Assembly (NCBI GenBank): GCA_946055365.1
Contig: CAMGFM010000013.1
Coordinates: forward strand, 1 to 14,602
DNA length: 14,602 nucleotides
DNA from: an uncultured Prevotella sp.
Lineage (GTDB): Bacteria > Bacteroidota > Bacteroidia > Bacteroidales > Bacteroidaceae
Reading direction: 5' to 3'
Below the pieces are notes generated by a model. That model was not told where the DNA came from, did no database searches, and saw only the letters and a list, made by a program, of their open reading frames with translations. Every line of letters begins with the position of its first letter. Positions within the stretch are counted from its first letter, which is position 1. Shown here piece by piece: positions 1 through 6,181 of this stretch. The translations under genes and the position numbers were made by a program.

Positions 1-61
1 ATACACGCTGTCAGCCGCACAAAAGGGCAAAGTGCCTTTAAAAGAAACAACGACTGCAATC

Positions 62-1621
62 ATGGAGCTACCCCCGCAATTTGAAGAATACACGCGCCGA
101 CTGCTCGGCGACACACTCTACTCGCGTCTCGACGCAGGACTGCGCTCTGACACCGCCCCCGTGAGCATACGGCTCAACGCCTTTGCCAAGTGCGACGGCT
201 TCACACCGAGGGCAGAGACCGACGACGGCCCCGTGCCGTGGTGTCATGACACGGGCAGATGGCTCAAGGAGCGTCCCGACTTTACCTTTGACCCTCTCTT
301 TCATGCAGGTCTCTACTACGTGCAGGAGGCCGGCTCGATGTTCGTGTGCCATGTGGCGCGCCATTTCATCAGCCGTCCCTCCATGGTGCTTGACCTCTGT
401 GCCGCCCCGGGCGGCAAGTCCACGGCCCTGCGAGGCGCATTGCCCGAGGGCAGCCTGCTGTTTGCCAACGAGGCGGTGAGACAAAGGGCGCAGGTGTTGT
501 CGGAAAACATGGCGAAATATGGGCATGAGGACGTGGTGGTGACCAACAACATGCCCGAGGACTATGGCAAATCGGGACTCTTGTTTGACGCTATATTCGC
601 CGATGTGCCGTGTTCGGGCGAGGGAATGTTTCGCAAAGACCATGACGCAAGGGCGGAATGGAGCGTGGAAAACGTGGAGAAATGCCACAGGCTGCAGCGC
701 AAGATCATAGAAGATGTGTGGGATTGCCTGCGCCCGGGCGGACTGCTCGTCTACTCCACATGCACCTTTAACGCCCTCGAGGATGAAGACAACGTGGCGT
801 GGATAGCCAACGAGCTTGGCGCAGACGTGCTTTCTCTGCCCGTGGACGAGGCTTGGCACATCACGGGAGCCGTCAGCGGCAGCCTGCCAGCCTACAGATT
901 TTTGCCTGGAGTGAGCCGCAGCGAGGGGCTTTTCCTTGCCGTGCTGAAAAAACATGGCGGTCTCGACAGCGAGGACACGACCGCAGGCACGTGCAACATG
1001 AACTGCACAGACACCAATGGCGGCGGCGATGACATAAGCTGGCTCTCTGACAACAGAAACAGACCGTCTGACAGCCGACACAAGTCACGCGGCGACAGGC
1101 GCGGCGGCTCTGGCGACAGACGAAACGGCTCTGGCGACAGACGCGGCGGCAAAGGCAACAGACAGGATGCCACAGCGGCGATGAAAGTGCCGCTCACGGA
1201 TGCCTCTGCCTACACTGTCGCAAGGCAGGGCGACGCCATCCTTGCCGTTCCGAGCCGCTGGGCAGACATCTACAGCCGCGCAAACGAAGGGCTGAGGGTC
1301 ATGCGCGCAGGCATACATATATATAATGTAAAGGGCAAAGACCTTGTGCCTGACACATCGCTGGCTCTGTCGATGAGTTTCGACCGCAACGCTTTTGCCG
1401 AGAGCGAGCTTGACTATGACCGTGCCGTGGCTTTCCTGCGCAGGGAGGCCGTCACACTGCCCCAAGACTGCCCCAAGGGCTATGTGACCGTGACCTACAT
1501 GGGCGTGCCGCTGGGATTTGTCAAAAACATAGGCAGCCGCGCCAACAACCTCTATCCGCAAGAATGGAGGATAAGAAGCACCCACCTGCCAGCAAAGCCC
1601 GAAGTGCTGCAAAAGGATTAG
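62..1621 (+). CDS. rsmF: RsmF-like 16S rRNA m5C methyltransferase (NOL1/NOP2/sun family)
   Basis: Predicted SAM-dependent RNA (cytosine-C5) methyltransferase acting on rRNA in the cytoplasm; the E. coli relative RsmF modifies 16S rRNA. The 519-residue product shows motif I DLCAAPGGKS (111-120), an acidic SAM-ribose position NE (136-137), motif IV DVPCSG with Cys184, and motif VI YSTCT with the catalytic-type Cys234. The C-terminal part (about 375-510, containing GYVTVTYMGVPLGFVKN) matches the PUA-like tail of RsmF rather than RsmB. I chose ATG 62 because family proteins begin at MELP...F; a GTG at 32 would add ten residues without family likeness. An odd Arg/Gly-rich linker (about 335-370) with three 7-residue repeats separates the catalytic and C-terminal parts. 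Family assignment is firm; the exact target base is inference. Confidence 0.93.
   Translation: MELPPQFEEYTRRLLGDTLYSRLDAGLRSDTAPVSIRLNAFAKCDGFTPRAETDDGPVPWCHDTGRWLKERPDFTFDPLFHAGLYYVQEAGSMFVCHVARHFISRPSMVLDLCAAPGGKSTALRGALPEGSLLFANEAVRQRAQVLSENMAKYGHEDVVVTNNMPEDYGKSGLLFDAIFADVPCSGEGMFRKDHDARAEWSVENVEKCHRLQRKIIEDVWDCLRPGGLLVYSTCTFNALEDEDNVAWIANELGADVLSLPVDEAWHITGAVSGSLPAYRFLPGVSRSEGLFLAVLKKHGGLDSEDTTAGTCNMNCTDTNGGGDDISWLSDNRNRPSDSRHKSRGDRRGGSGDRRNGSGDRRGGKGNRQDATAAMKVPLTDASAYTVARQGDAILAVPSRWADIYSRANEGLRVMRAGIHIYNVKGKDLVPDTSLALSMSFDRNAFAESELDYDRAVAFLRREAVTLPQDCPKGYVTVTYMGVPLGFVKNIGSRANNLYPQEWRIRSTHLPAKPEVLQKD
1091..1168 (+). repeat. 21-bp in-frame tandem repeat (GDRRxGS heptads) inside rsmF
   Basis: Three consecutive 21-bp units (1091-1111, 1112-1132, 1133-1153) and a partial fourth starting at 1154 encode GDRRGGS, GDRRNGS, GDRRGGK and GNRQ, residues 344-368. 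The units differ by only a few bases, so they look like recent slippage or duplication. The segment lies in the linker between the methyltransferase core and the PUA-like C-terminal domain. It resembles RG/RGG-type RNA-binding linkers (inference). Confidence 0.9.
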
Positions 1622-1626
1622 GGCAT

Positions 1627-1777
1627 ATTGAGGCCGAAAAGCACGAGCCATAAAATGGCACGCAGGACATTGAGGCCGAAAAACACGGCACATAACAAAA
1701 GGCCTCTGGCACGTTACGCCTGGCATCCATGCCACACGAAAGGGACTTCAGTCACATAAAAAAAACTCTGGTACGTT
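1627..1777. repeat. Two nested direct repeats in the rsmF-thyA gap
   Basis: This 204-base gap holds two duplications. ATTGAGGCCGAAAA occurs at 1627-1640 and again at 1669-1682, a 42-base step with similar flanks (AGCACG.. and AACACG..). A second pair starts CACATAA and ends CTCTGG(C/T)ACGTT, at 1689-1715 and 1753-1777. A short perfect hairpin (TGGCAT-CC-ATGCCA, near 1719-1734) lies between them. No coding potential is convincing here, and I cannot assign a promoter for thyA with confidence. Confidence 0.7.
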
Positions 1778-1825
1778 TCTGACCCTTATTTCACCGCATA
1801 CAAAAAAAACATACCTATCACATAT

Positions 1826-2620
1826 ATGAAGCAATATCATGACTTGCTCTCACGCATACTCAACGAGGGCATACGCAAGGAAGACCGCACCGGCACCGGC
1901 ACGCTGAGCGTGTTTGGCCATCAGATGAGATTTGACCTCGCCGAGGGCTTTCCGCTGCTCACGACAAAGAAGCTGCACCTGAAAAGCATCATCTATGAAC
2001 TGCTGTGGTTTCTCAACGGCGACACCAACGTGCGCTTTCTTCAGGAACACGGCGTGCGTATATGGAACGAATGGGCTGATGCCGACGGCGAGCTGGGCCC
2101 CGTCTACGGACACCAGTGGCGTTCATGGCCCGACGGCAGGGGCGGCAGCATAGACCAGATAAGCAATGTGGTGGACATGATAAGGCACAACCCCGACTCG
2201 CGCCGCATGATGGTCACGGCATGGAACCCCGCCGAGGTGGACGAGATGGCTCTGCCGCCCTGCCACTGCCTCTTCCAGTTTTATGTGGCTGACGGCAAAC
2301 TGTCGCTACAGCTCTATCAGCGCAGCGCAGACACGTTCCTTGGAGTGCCTTTCAACATAGCTTCCTATGCGCTGCTGACGCAGATGATGGCGCAGGTGTG
2401 CGGATTGCAGCCAGGCACGTTCATACACACCACGGGCGACACCCATCTCTACCTCAACCATCTGGAGCAGGCGAGGCTGCAACTCACGCGCACGCCACGC
2501 CCATTGCCAAGGATGAACATCAATCCTGACGTAAAGGACATATTCAGTTTCAAATATGAGGACTTTCAACTCACCGACTACGACCCCTGGCCGCACATTG
2601 CCGCTACCGTGAGCGTGTAG
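1826..2620 (+). CDS. thyA: Thymidylate synthase
   Basis: Converts dUMP to dTMP using 5,10-methylenetetrahydrofolate as carbon donor and reductant, producing dihydrofolate in the cytoplasm. The product is 264 residues, the same length as E. coli ThyA and alignable almost throughout. Visible features are the phosphate-binding Arg21 (RTGTGT), Trp80, the nucleophile Cys146 in PPCHC, the Arg126-Arg127 pair, QLYQRSAD (162-169, Arg166), FNIASYALL (176-184, Asn177) and GDTHLY (204-209). Dihydrofolate reductase follows 51 bases downstream and would regenerate the folate consumed, so the two are probably co-transcribed. The start matches the family N-terminus MKQYHDLL. No usable Shine-Dalgarno sequence is seen. 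Confidence 0.98.
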   Translation: MKQYHDLLSRILNEGIRKEDRTGTGTLSVFGHQMRFDLAEGFPLLTTKKLHLKSIIYELLWFLNGDTNVRFLQEHGVRIWNEWADADGELGPVYGHQWRSWPDGRGGSIDQISNVVDMIRHNPDSRRMMVTAWNPAEVDEMALPPCHCLFQFYVADGKLSLQLYQRSADTFLGVPFNIASYALLTQMMAQVCGLQPGTFIHTTGDTHLYLNHLEQARLQLTRTPRPLPRMNINPDVKDIFSFKYEDFQLTDYDPWPHIAATVSV

Positions 2621-2671
2621 CGAGGAGTCGCCAACCACATCACAAGCACAACCATAACACCAATAAGCACA

Positions 2672-3151
2672 ATGACAATAAGCATTATAGCCGCCGTGTC
2701 ACGCAACCGTGGCATAGGCAAGGACAACAAACTGCTCTACTGGCTGCCCAACGACCTCAAGCGTTTCAAGGCTCTCACCACCTCACACACCATCATCATG
2801 GGGCGCAACACCTTTGAGTCGCTGCCCAAGGGCGCATTGCCCAACCGCCGCAACGTGGTGCTCAGCAGATGCCATGACTCTTTTGAGGGCTGCGACCGCT
2901 ATGCCAACCTCGACGAGGCTCTCGCCAGCTGCCGCGACGACGAGGAGGTGTTTGTAATAGGCGGCGCAAGCGTCTACGCACAGGCCATCAAGTACGCCCA
3001 CAGACTGTATCTCACTGAGGTGGATGACACAAAGGAGGATGCCGACTGCTTCTTTCCCGACTACAGCGACTGGCGTGAAGCCAAGAGAGAAGACCACGAC
3101 ACAGACGAAAGGCACGCCTACAAATATTCATTTGTGGACTATGTGAAATAA
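2672..3151 (+). CDS. folA: Dihydrofolate reductase
   Basis: Reduces dihydrofolate to tetrahydrofolate with NADPH; target class of trimethoprim. The 159-residue product has the normal length. Features seen: Met20-loop region RGIGKDN (13-19), substrate-binding Asp28 in LPNDLKRF, HTIIMGRNTFES (39-50; NADPH site), NVVLSR (61-66), VIGGASVYAQ (95-104) and LYLTEV (112-117). The residue aligned with the near-universal E. coli Trp22 is Tyr23, followed by Trp24, and Pro21 is replaced by Leu22. It lies 51 bases after thyA on the same strand, consistent with a dTMP/folate operon. No family-specific doubt. Confidence 0.97.
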   Translation: MTISIIAAVSRNRGIGKDNKLLYWLPNDLKRFKALTTSHTIIMGRNTFESLPKGALPNRRNVVLSRCHDSFEGCDRYANLDEALASCRDDEEVFVIGGASVYAQAIKYAHRLYLTEVDDTKEDADCFFPDYSDWREAKREDHDTDERHAYKYSFVDYVK

Positions 3152-3172
3152 AGGTAGCTCAACACGGTTGAC

Positions 3173-3337
3173 AAAGCGACTTTTAGCAATTTTCCAAATA
3201 GCCTCTTTGCTACCTACAAAGAGCCACTTTACGACCGCCAAAGAGGCTCTTTACGACCGCCAAAATGGCTCTTTGCATTTTGCATTGTGACAGCATGACA
3301 ACAACATGGCTCTCTACGGTTGTGAAAGAGCCGCCTC
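3173..3337. repeat. Array A: 22-bp-period AAAGWGSCWCTTT repeats
   Basis: Cores of 13 bases at 3196 (AAATAGCCTCTTT), 3218 (AAAGAGCCACTTT), 3240 (AAAGAGGCTCTTT) and 3262 (AAAATGGCTCTTT) start exactly 22 bases apart. The 9-base spacers include ACGACCGCC twice. Degenerate units lie at 3173, possibly 3284, then 3303 (AACATGGCTCTCT) and 3325 (AAAGAGCCGCCTC), the last two again 22 apart. The 3240 core is a perfect 6-1-6 palindrome. The same cores recur in two other gaps with different spacers. Confidence 0.88.
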
Positions 3338-3398
3338 CCGAGCCTTGCGCATAAGCCCACACAGCACACTTGGGCCATAACGACGAGACGGCAGGCAG

Positions 3399-3410
3399 GT
3401 GTCATGACAC
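3399..3410. repeat. 12-bp perfect palindrome GTGTCATGACAC
   Basis: Perfect dyad of 12 bases in the non-coding gap downstream of the Lrp-family gene. An identical 12-mer lies at 241-252 inside rsmF. It could be a protein-binding dyad, or chance; nothing else in the sequence decides. Confidence 0.6.
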
Positions 3411-3482
3411 GCAGTCCTGACACTTGCCCACCGTCCTATGCACAGTATGCGCCACAAGAAGCCTCCTTGCGGCTTGCCTACA

Positions 3483-3974
3483 TCATTCGCCGCCAGCCAC
3501 ACCCTCATCGACGGGCAGCTCGCCAATGGGTATCTGACGGTTGAATATGGTGTTGAATGATATGATAGACTCCGAGCGCGAAAGCCCGAGAGGCTGTAGC
3601 CTGTCGTGAATGATATTGAGCAGATGATGATTGTTGCGCGCGTATATCTTTATGAACATGTCATAGCCGCCGGTAGTGTAATGACACTCCACCACCTCGG
3701 GTATTTTCTTCAGAGCCTCTACCGCCTCGTCAAACTTGGCGGGGTTCTGTAGATACAGCCCCACGTAAGCACAGGTCTCATATCCTGCCTTTTCCGGGTC
3801 AATAATAAACTGCGAGCCTTTGAGTATGCCCAGACTTGTGAGCTTCTGTATGCGCTGGTGTATCGCCGCGCCGCTCACATTGCAGGAGCGGGCCACCTCG
3901 AGAAAAGGTATGCGCGCGTCCTCAGAAATCAGACGAAGAATTTTCTTGTCAAGCAAATCCAAATTGTACGCCAT
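3483..3974 (-). CDS. Lrp/AsnC-family transcriptional regulator
   Basis: DNA-binding feast/famine regulator, 163 residues, the usual length. N-terminal winged helix-turn-helix (about 5-52): LDKKILRLISEDARIPFLEVARSC is followed by the recognition helix VSGAAIHQRIQKL. The C-terminal RAM ligand-binding and oligomerisation domain (about 65-142) includes the family's TTGGYDMFIKIYA turn (100-112), where small effectors, often amino acids, bind at the dimer interface. The start ATG 3974 gives the typical short extension before LDLLD. A matching Bacteroidetes promoter lies about 95 bases upstream. The gene diverges from the exbB-like operon, so it may regulate itself and that operon (inference). Effector and targets cannot be read from sequence. 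Confidence 0.93.
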   Translation of the reverse strand: MAYNLDLLDKKILRLISEDARIPFLEVARSCNVSGAAIHQRIQKLTSLGILKGSQFIIDPEKAGYETCAYVGLYLQNPAKFDEAVEALKKIPEVVECHYTTGGYDMFIKIYARNNHHLLNIIHDRLQPLGLSRSESIISFNTIFNRQIPIGELPVDEGVAGGE

Positions 3975-4069
3975 GGGAAAACAGGTTTGTTCTTTTTTTA
4001 TTTGTCAATTTGTATAGTAAAACACACTTACTGGTGTTATATTTTCATTTGTTTAAGTAATTAACGCTG

Positions 4070-4101
4070 CAAAGGTAACATAAAAAAAAACTATCCACAA
4101 A
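4070..4101 (-). promoter_or_regulatory. Promoter of the Lrp-family gene (TTTG-N20-TACCTTTG)
   Basis: Read on the minus strand, a -33 box TTTG (4101-4098) is followed after 20 bases by a -7 box TACCTTTG (4077-4070), a full match to the Bacteroidetes sigma-ABfr consensus TTTG/TAnnTTTG. It implies an AT-rich leader of roughly 90 bases before the start codon at 3974. Confidence 0.75.
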
Positions 4102-4168
4102 AAATAGTGTAATGAAAATTTCACGCCAACACATTTTTTTTCTGTCCAAAGCGTCATTTACAATCTAT

Positions 4169-4198
4169 TTTGTTTATTTTTGCACATCCGTAACTTTA
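4169..4198 (+). promoter_or_regulatory. Possible promoter of the exbB-like operon
   Basis: TTTG (4169-4172), an 18-base spacer and TAACTTTA (4191-4198) resemble the Bacteroidetes -33/-7 pair, with one mismatch in the last -7 base. It would start transcription about 40 bases before ATG 4244 and inside the longer open frame beginning at 4112, which argues against that longer start. A TATTTTTG at 4175-4182 is an alternative -7 box but lacks a -33 partner. Confidence 0.4.
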
Positions 4199-4243
4199 CG
4201 ATATACTGCAAGAACCATACACACAAGCAAAAAAAACAGCCAG

Positions 4244-5119
4244 ATGAGACATTTAACATCATGCGACACAGCGGTCAAGACTGTTGTCTCTGTCGCGCTG
4301 ACAGCACTCTCGCTAAGCGTAGCCCCCTCACACGCCGCACCGCGGCAGGCTCCTGACACCACCATGGCCATGGCCGCAGGCACAGACCCCCGCATGGCAG
4401 CCGACACGGCAGGCATTGCCACCGACACCATGGACTTGACCGCCATGGAAGAAGCCGAGGAGATGCCGCCAACAGACGGCCGGGGACTGAGAGCCACGCT
4501 CAAGAGCAAGTTCATTGAGGGCAACGCCTCCTTCATGTCGCTCGTGGCGATGGCCTTAGTGCTGGGACTCGCCTTTTGCATTGAGCGCATACTTTACCTG
4601 AGTCTCTCAGAAATCAACGCCAAGAAGTTCATGGCACAGGTGGACAGCCTCATAGAGCAGGGCGACATTGATGCTGCCCTGACCTTATGCCGCGACACGA
4701 GAGGCCCAGTGGCATCCATCTGCTATCAGGGACTGCTGCGCATGGACACCGACATCGAAGATATAGAGCGCAGCATGGCGGCCTACGGGGCAGTGCAGTC
4801 GGCACAGCTGTCAAAAGGCTGCTCGTGGATAACGCTGTTCATAGCCATAGCACCCTCACTGGGCTTTCTCGGCACGGTGATAGGCATGGTGATGGCCTTT
4901 GAACAGATACAGATGGCAGGCGACATCAACCCCACGGTAGTGGCGGCAGGCATGAAGGTGGCACTCATCACCACCATCTTCGGCATAATAGTGGCACTCA
5001 TACTACAGATATTCTACAACTATGTCATTTCAAAGATAGACCATCTCAACTCACAGATGGAAGAGAGCGCGATAGCCCTGCTCGATGCCATACTCAAATA
5101 CAAGACCTCGCACCCCTGA
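4244..5119 (+). CDS. exbB: ExbB/TolQ/MotA-type proton channel subunit
   Basis: Inner-membrane proton-channel subunit that with ExbD-type partners converts proton flow into mechanical energy, classically for TonB or Tol systems. From ATG 4244 the product has 291 residues. It starts with a Sec-type signal region (to about residue 32, ending APSHA), then an Ala/Met/Asp/Glu-rich periplasmic stretch (33-75), and the TolQ-like core. Helices lie at about 96-118, 186-212 and 230-260, with the family signature APSLGFLGTVIGMV and GMKVALITTIFGIIVALILQ. A start at 4112 would add 44 residues, including an odd hydrophobic stretch upstream of the signal peptide, and would lie upstream of the likely promoter. 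It leads a four-gene cluster; the next gene starts 13 bases after its stop. A signal peptide before the ExbB core is typical of Bacteroidetes versions. Confidence 0.9.
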   Translation: MRHLTSCDTAVKTVVSVALTALSLSVAPSHAAPRQAPDTTMAMAAGTDPRMAADTAGIATDTMDLTAMEEAEEMPPTDGRGLRATLKSKFIEGNASFMSLVAMALVLGLAFCIERILYLSLSEINAKKFMAQVDSLIEQGDIDAALTLCRDTRGPVASICYQGLLRMDTDIEDIERSMAAYGAVQSAQLSKGCSWITLFIAIAPSLGFLGTVIGMVMAFEQIQMAGDINPTVVAAGMKVALITTIFGIIVALILQIFYNYVISKIDHLNSQMEESAIALLDAILKYKTSHP

Positions 5120-5132
5120 CACGCATCAACTC

Positions 5133-5639
5133 ATGAAACAAAACGTCAACAACAGAGCGCGGCGCACGGCCTCCATCGTGTTTTACTCCATACTCGGTGT
5201 CGGCGCGCTGGTGTTCACACTCTTCAGGACTGTGGGCTATGACATGCCCTACTATGCCAACCCCGACTACAACGCGCCTCTGCTCACCGATTTGCTCACC
5301 GGCTTCATGGCCACGCTCATCGTGGCGTGTGCCGCCGTGTCGCTGTGGAGCATGGCAAGGGGCGTGAGCAACATGTCAAGAGAGGACCACATCGTCAACA
5401 ACATACACCTCATGCGCCTGAGACTATGCACGGCGACCGCCACCGCCCTGCTGCTCATAGCCACATTCGCACTCGGCGGCGGCGAGGTCTACGCCAACGG
5501 CACGCCCTACAGCGACTCCTTCTGGCTGAGGTGTGCCGACATGCTGGTAAACACGTCAATGGTGATGGTCACGGCGGCCATAGCGGCCGTGATGTTCGGA
5601 CTGTCACGCAACATAAGGACAAGAAGAAAGGACAAGTAA
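5133..5639 (+). CDS. Uncharacterised four-helix membrane protein in ExbB-ExbD operon
   Basis: I do not recognise a named family. The 168-residue product has a basic N-terminus (MKQNVNNRARR) and four probable transmembrane helices at about 14-31, 50-73, 98-116 and 133-157. A short Tyr/Pro/Asn-rich segment follows helix 1 (DMPYYANPDYNAP), and the C-terminus is very basic (NIRTRRKDK). The start at 5133 lies 13 bases after exbB; an in-frame ATG at 5085 would overlap exbB by 35 bases. Its stop shares one base with the next start (TAATG), so translation is probably coupled with the exbD-like gene. The context implies a structural or assembly role in the proton-channel complex (inference). Confidence 0.8.
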   Translation: MKQNVNNRARRTASIVFYSILGVGALVFTLFRTVGYDMPYYANPDYNAPLLTDLLTGFMATLIVACAAVSLWSMARGVSNMSREDHIVNNIHLMRLRLCTATATALLLIATFALGGGEVYANGTPYSDSFWLRCADMLVNTSMVMVTAAIAAVMFGLSRNIRTRRKDK

Positions 5640-6181
5640 TGCTTATAAGAAGAAAGAAGACTATACCGCCGCAGCTCAACACTACCGCCACGGCCGACAT
5701 ATCATTCATGCTGCTCACGTTTTTTCTCGTCACCACGTCAATGGATGCCGACAACGCCATCATGCGCAAGCTGCCTCCCATCGACAAGGAGACTACTGAG
5801 GAGACCGTAAGGCAAGCCAAGAAAGGCGGCACTATGACCGTGGCCATCAACAGCGACAACACGGTCACCATAGACGGCAAGCCCACACACACGGATGAGG
5901 TGTGGACGGAGGTGTGCGCGTTTATTATCAAAAACGGGGCAAGACATCTCATAAGCATCGACACGCATCCGCAGGCCAACTACAACACTTATTTTGCCGT
6001 GGAAGACGCTGTCATGAAGGCCTATGCCACGGCAAGAGACAAGATGGGGCTGAAGACCTACGGCAAGGTATTCGCACGCCTCAACAAGGAGCAGCGTGAG
6101 GAGGTGGCAAGGCTGTGTCCGCATCGCATAGCCGAAACCTACAACACCGGAGACCACTTCGGAGAAAGGACAGAGAGATGA
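5639..6181 (+). CDS. exbD: ExbD/TolR-type biopolymer transport protein (first copy)
   Basis: Proton-motive partner of the ExbB channel. The 180-residue product has the short cytoplasmic basic N-terminus, a single transmembrane helix (about 19-35, ADISFMLLTFFLVTTS) carrying the conserved proton-carrying Asp20, then a periplasmic domain. That domain has beta-strand patterns such as MTVAINSDNTVTIDG (66-80) and HLISIDTHPQANYNTYFAVEDAVMKA. The C-terminal extension (about 135-180) is longer than in E. coli ExbD (about 141 residues). The reading frame is open further upstream, but that part overlaps the four-helix protein gene; ATG 5639 (overlap TAATG) starts with the family-like MLIRRKK. The stop overlaps the next start as ATGA. 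Confidence 0.93.
   Translation: MLIRRKKTIPPQLNTTATADISFMLLTFFLVTTSMDADNAIMRKLPPIDKETTEETVRQAKKGGTMTVAINSDNTVTIDGKPTHTDEVWTEVCAFIIKNGARHLISIDTHPQANYNTYFAVEDAVMKAYATARDKMGLKTYGKVFARLNKEQREEVARLCPHRIAETYNTGDHFGERTER

Larger units (their letters stand above)
3152..3482. other. Convergent intergenic region with repeat array, no gene
   Basis: The 331 bases between the ends of folA (+) and the Lrp-family gene (-) contain no convincing gene; open frames here translate the repeats. It holds the 22-bp-period repeat array (3173-3337), a 12-bp palindrome (3399-3410), and a weak hairpin AAGCC-N7-GGCTT just beyond the regulator's stop codon. That hairpin could help end the minus-strand transcript but lacks a proper T tract. 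Confidence 0.7.

Noticed and set aside
68..1081. 337-codon open frame antisense to rsmF
   Set aside because: It lies entirely over a clear methyltransferase gene, has no recognisable domain, and long antisense frames are expected in GC-biased coding DNA.
1184..1196. Repeat-family core inside rsmF (AAAGTGCCGCTCA)
   Set aside because: It encodes the conserved KVPLTD stretch of the protein, has no neighbouring cores at 21-22 bases, and is best explained by coding sequence.
3173..3337. CRISPR-like array (regular repeats and spacers)
   Set aside because: Repeat cores are only 13 bases, spacers only 9 bases and repeated among themselves, and no cas genes are nearby. The same cores occur at three loci with degenerate copies.
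3466..3477. Intrinsic terminator just after the Lrp-family gene
   Set aside because: The hairpin AAGCC-N7-GGCTT has only five pairs and no T tract, so it does not meet a terminator standard.
4112..4243. Upstream extension of the exbB-like frame from ATG 4112
   Set aside because: It would place an AT-rich, Phe/Tyr-rich stretch before the true signal peptide and run through the likely promoter at 4169-4198.
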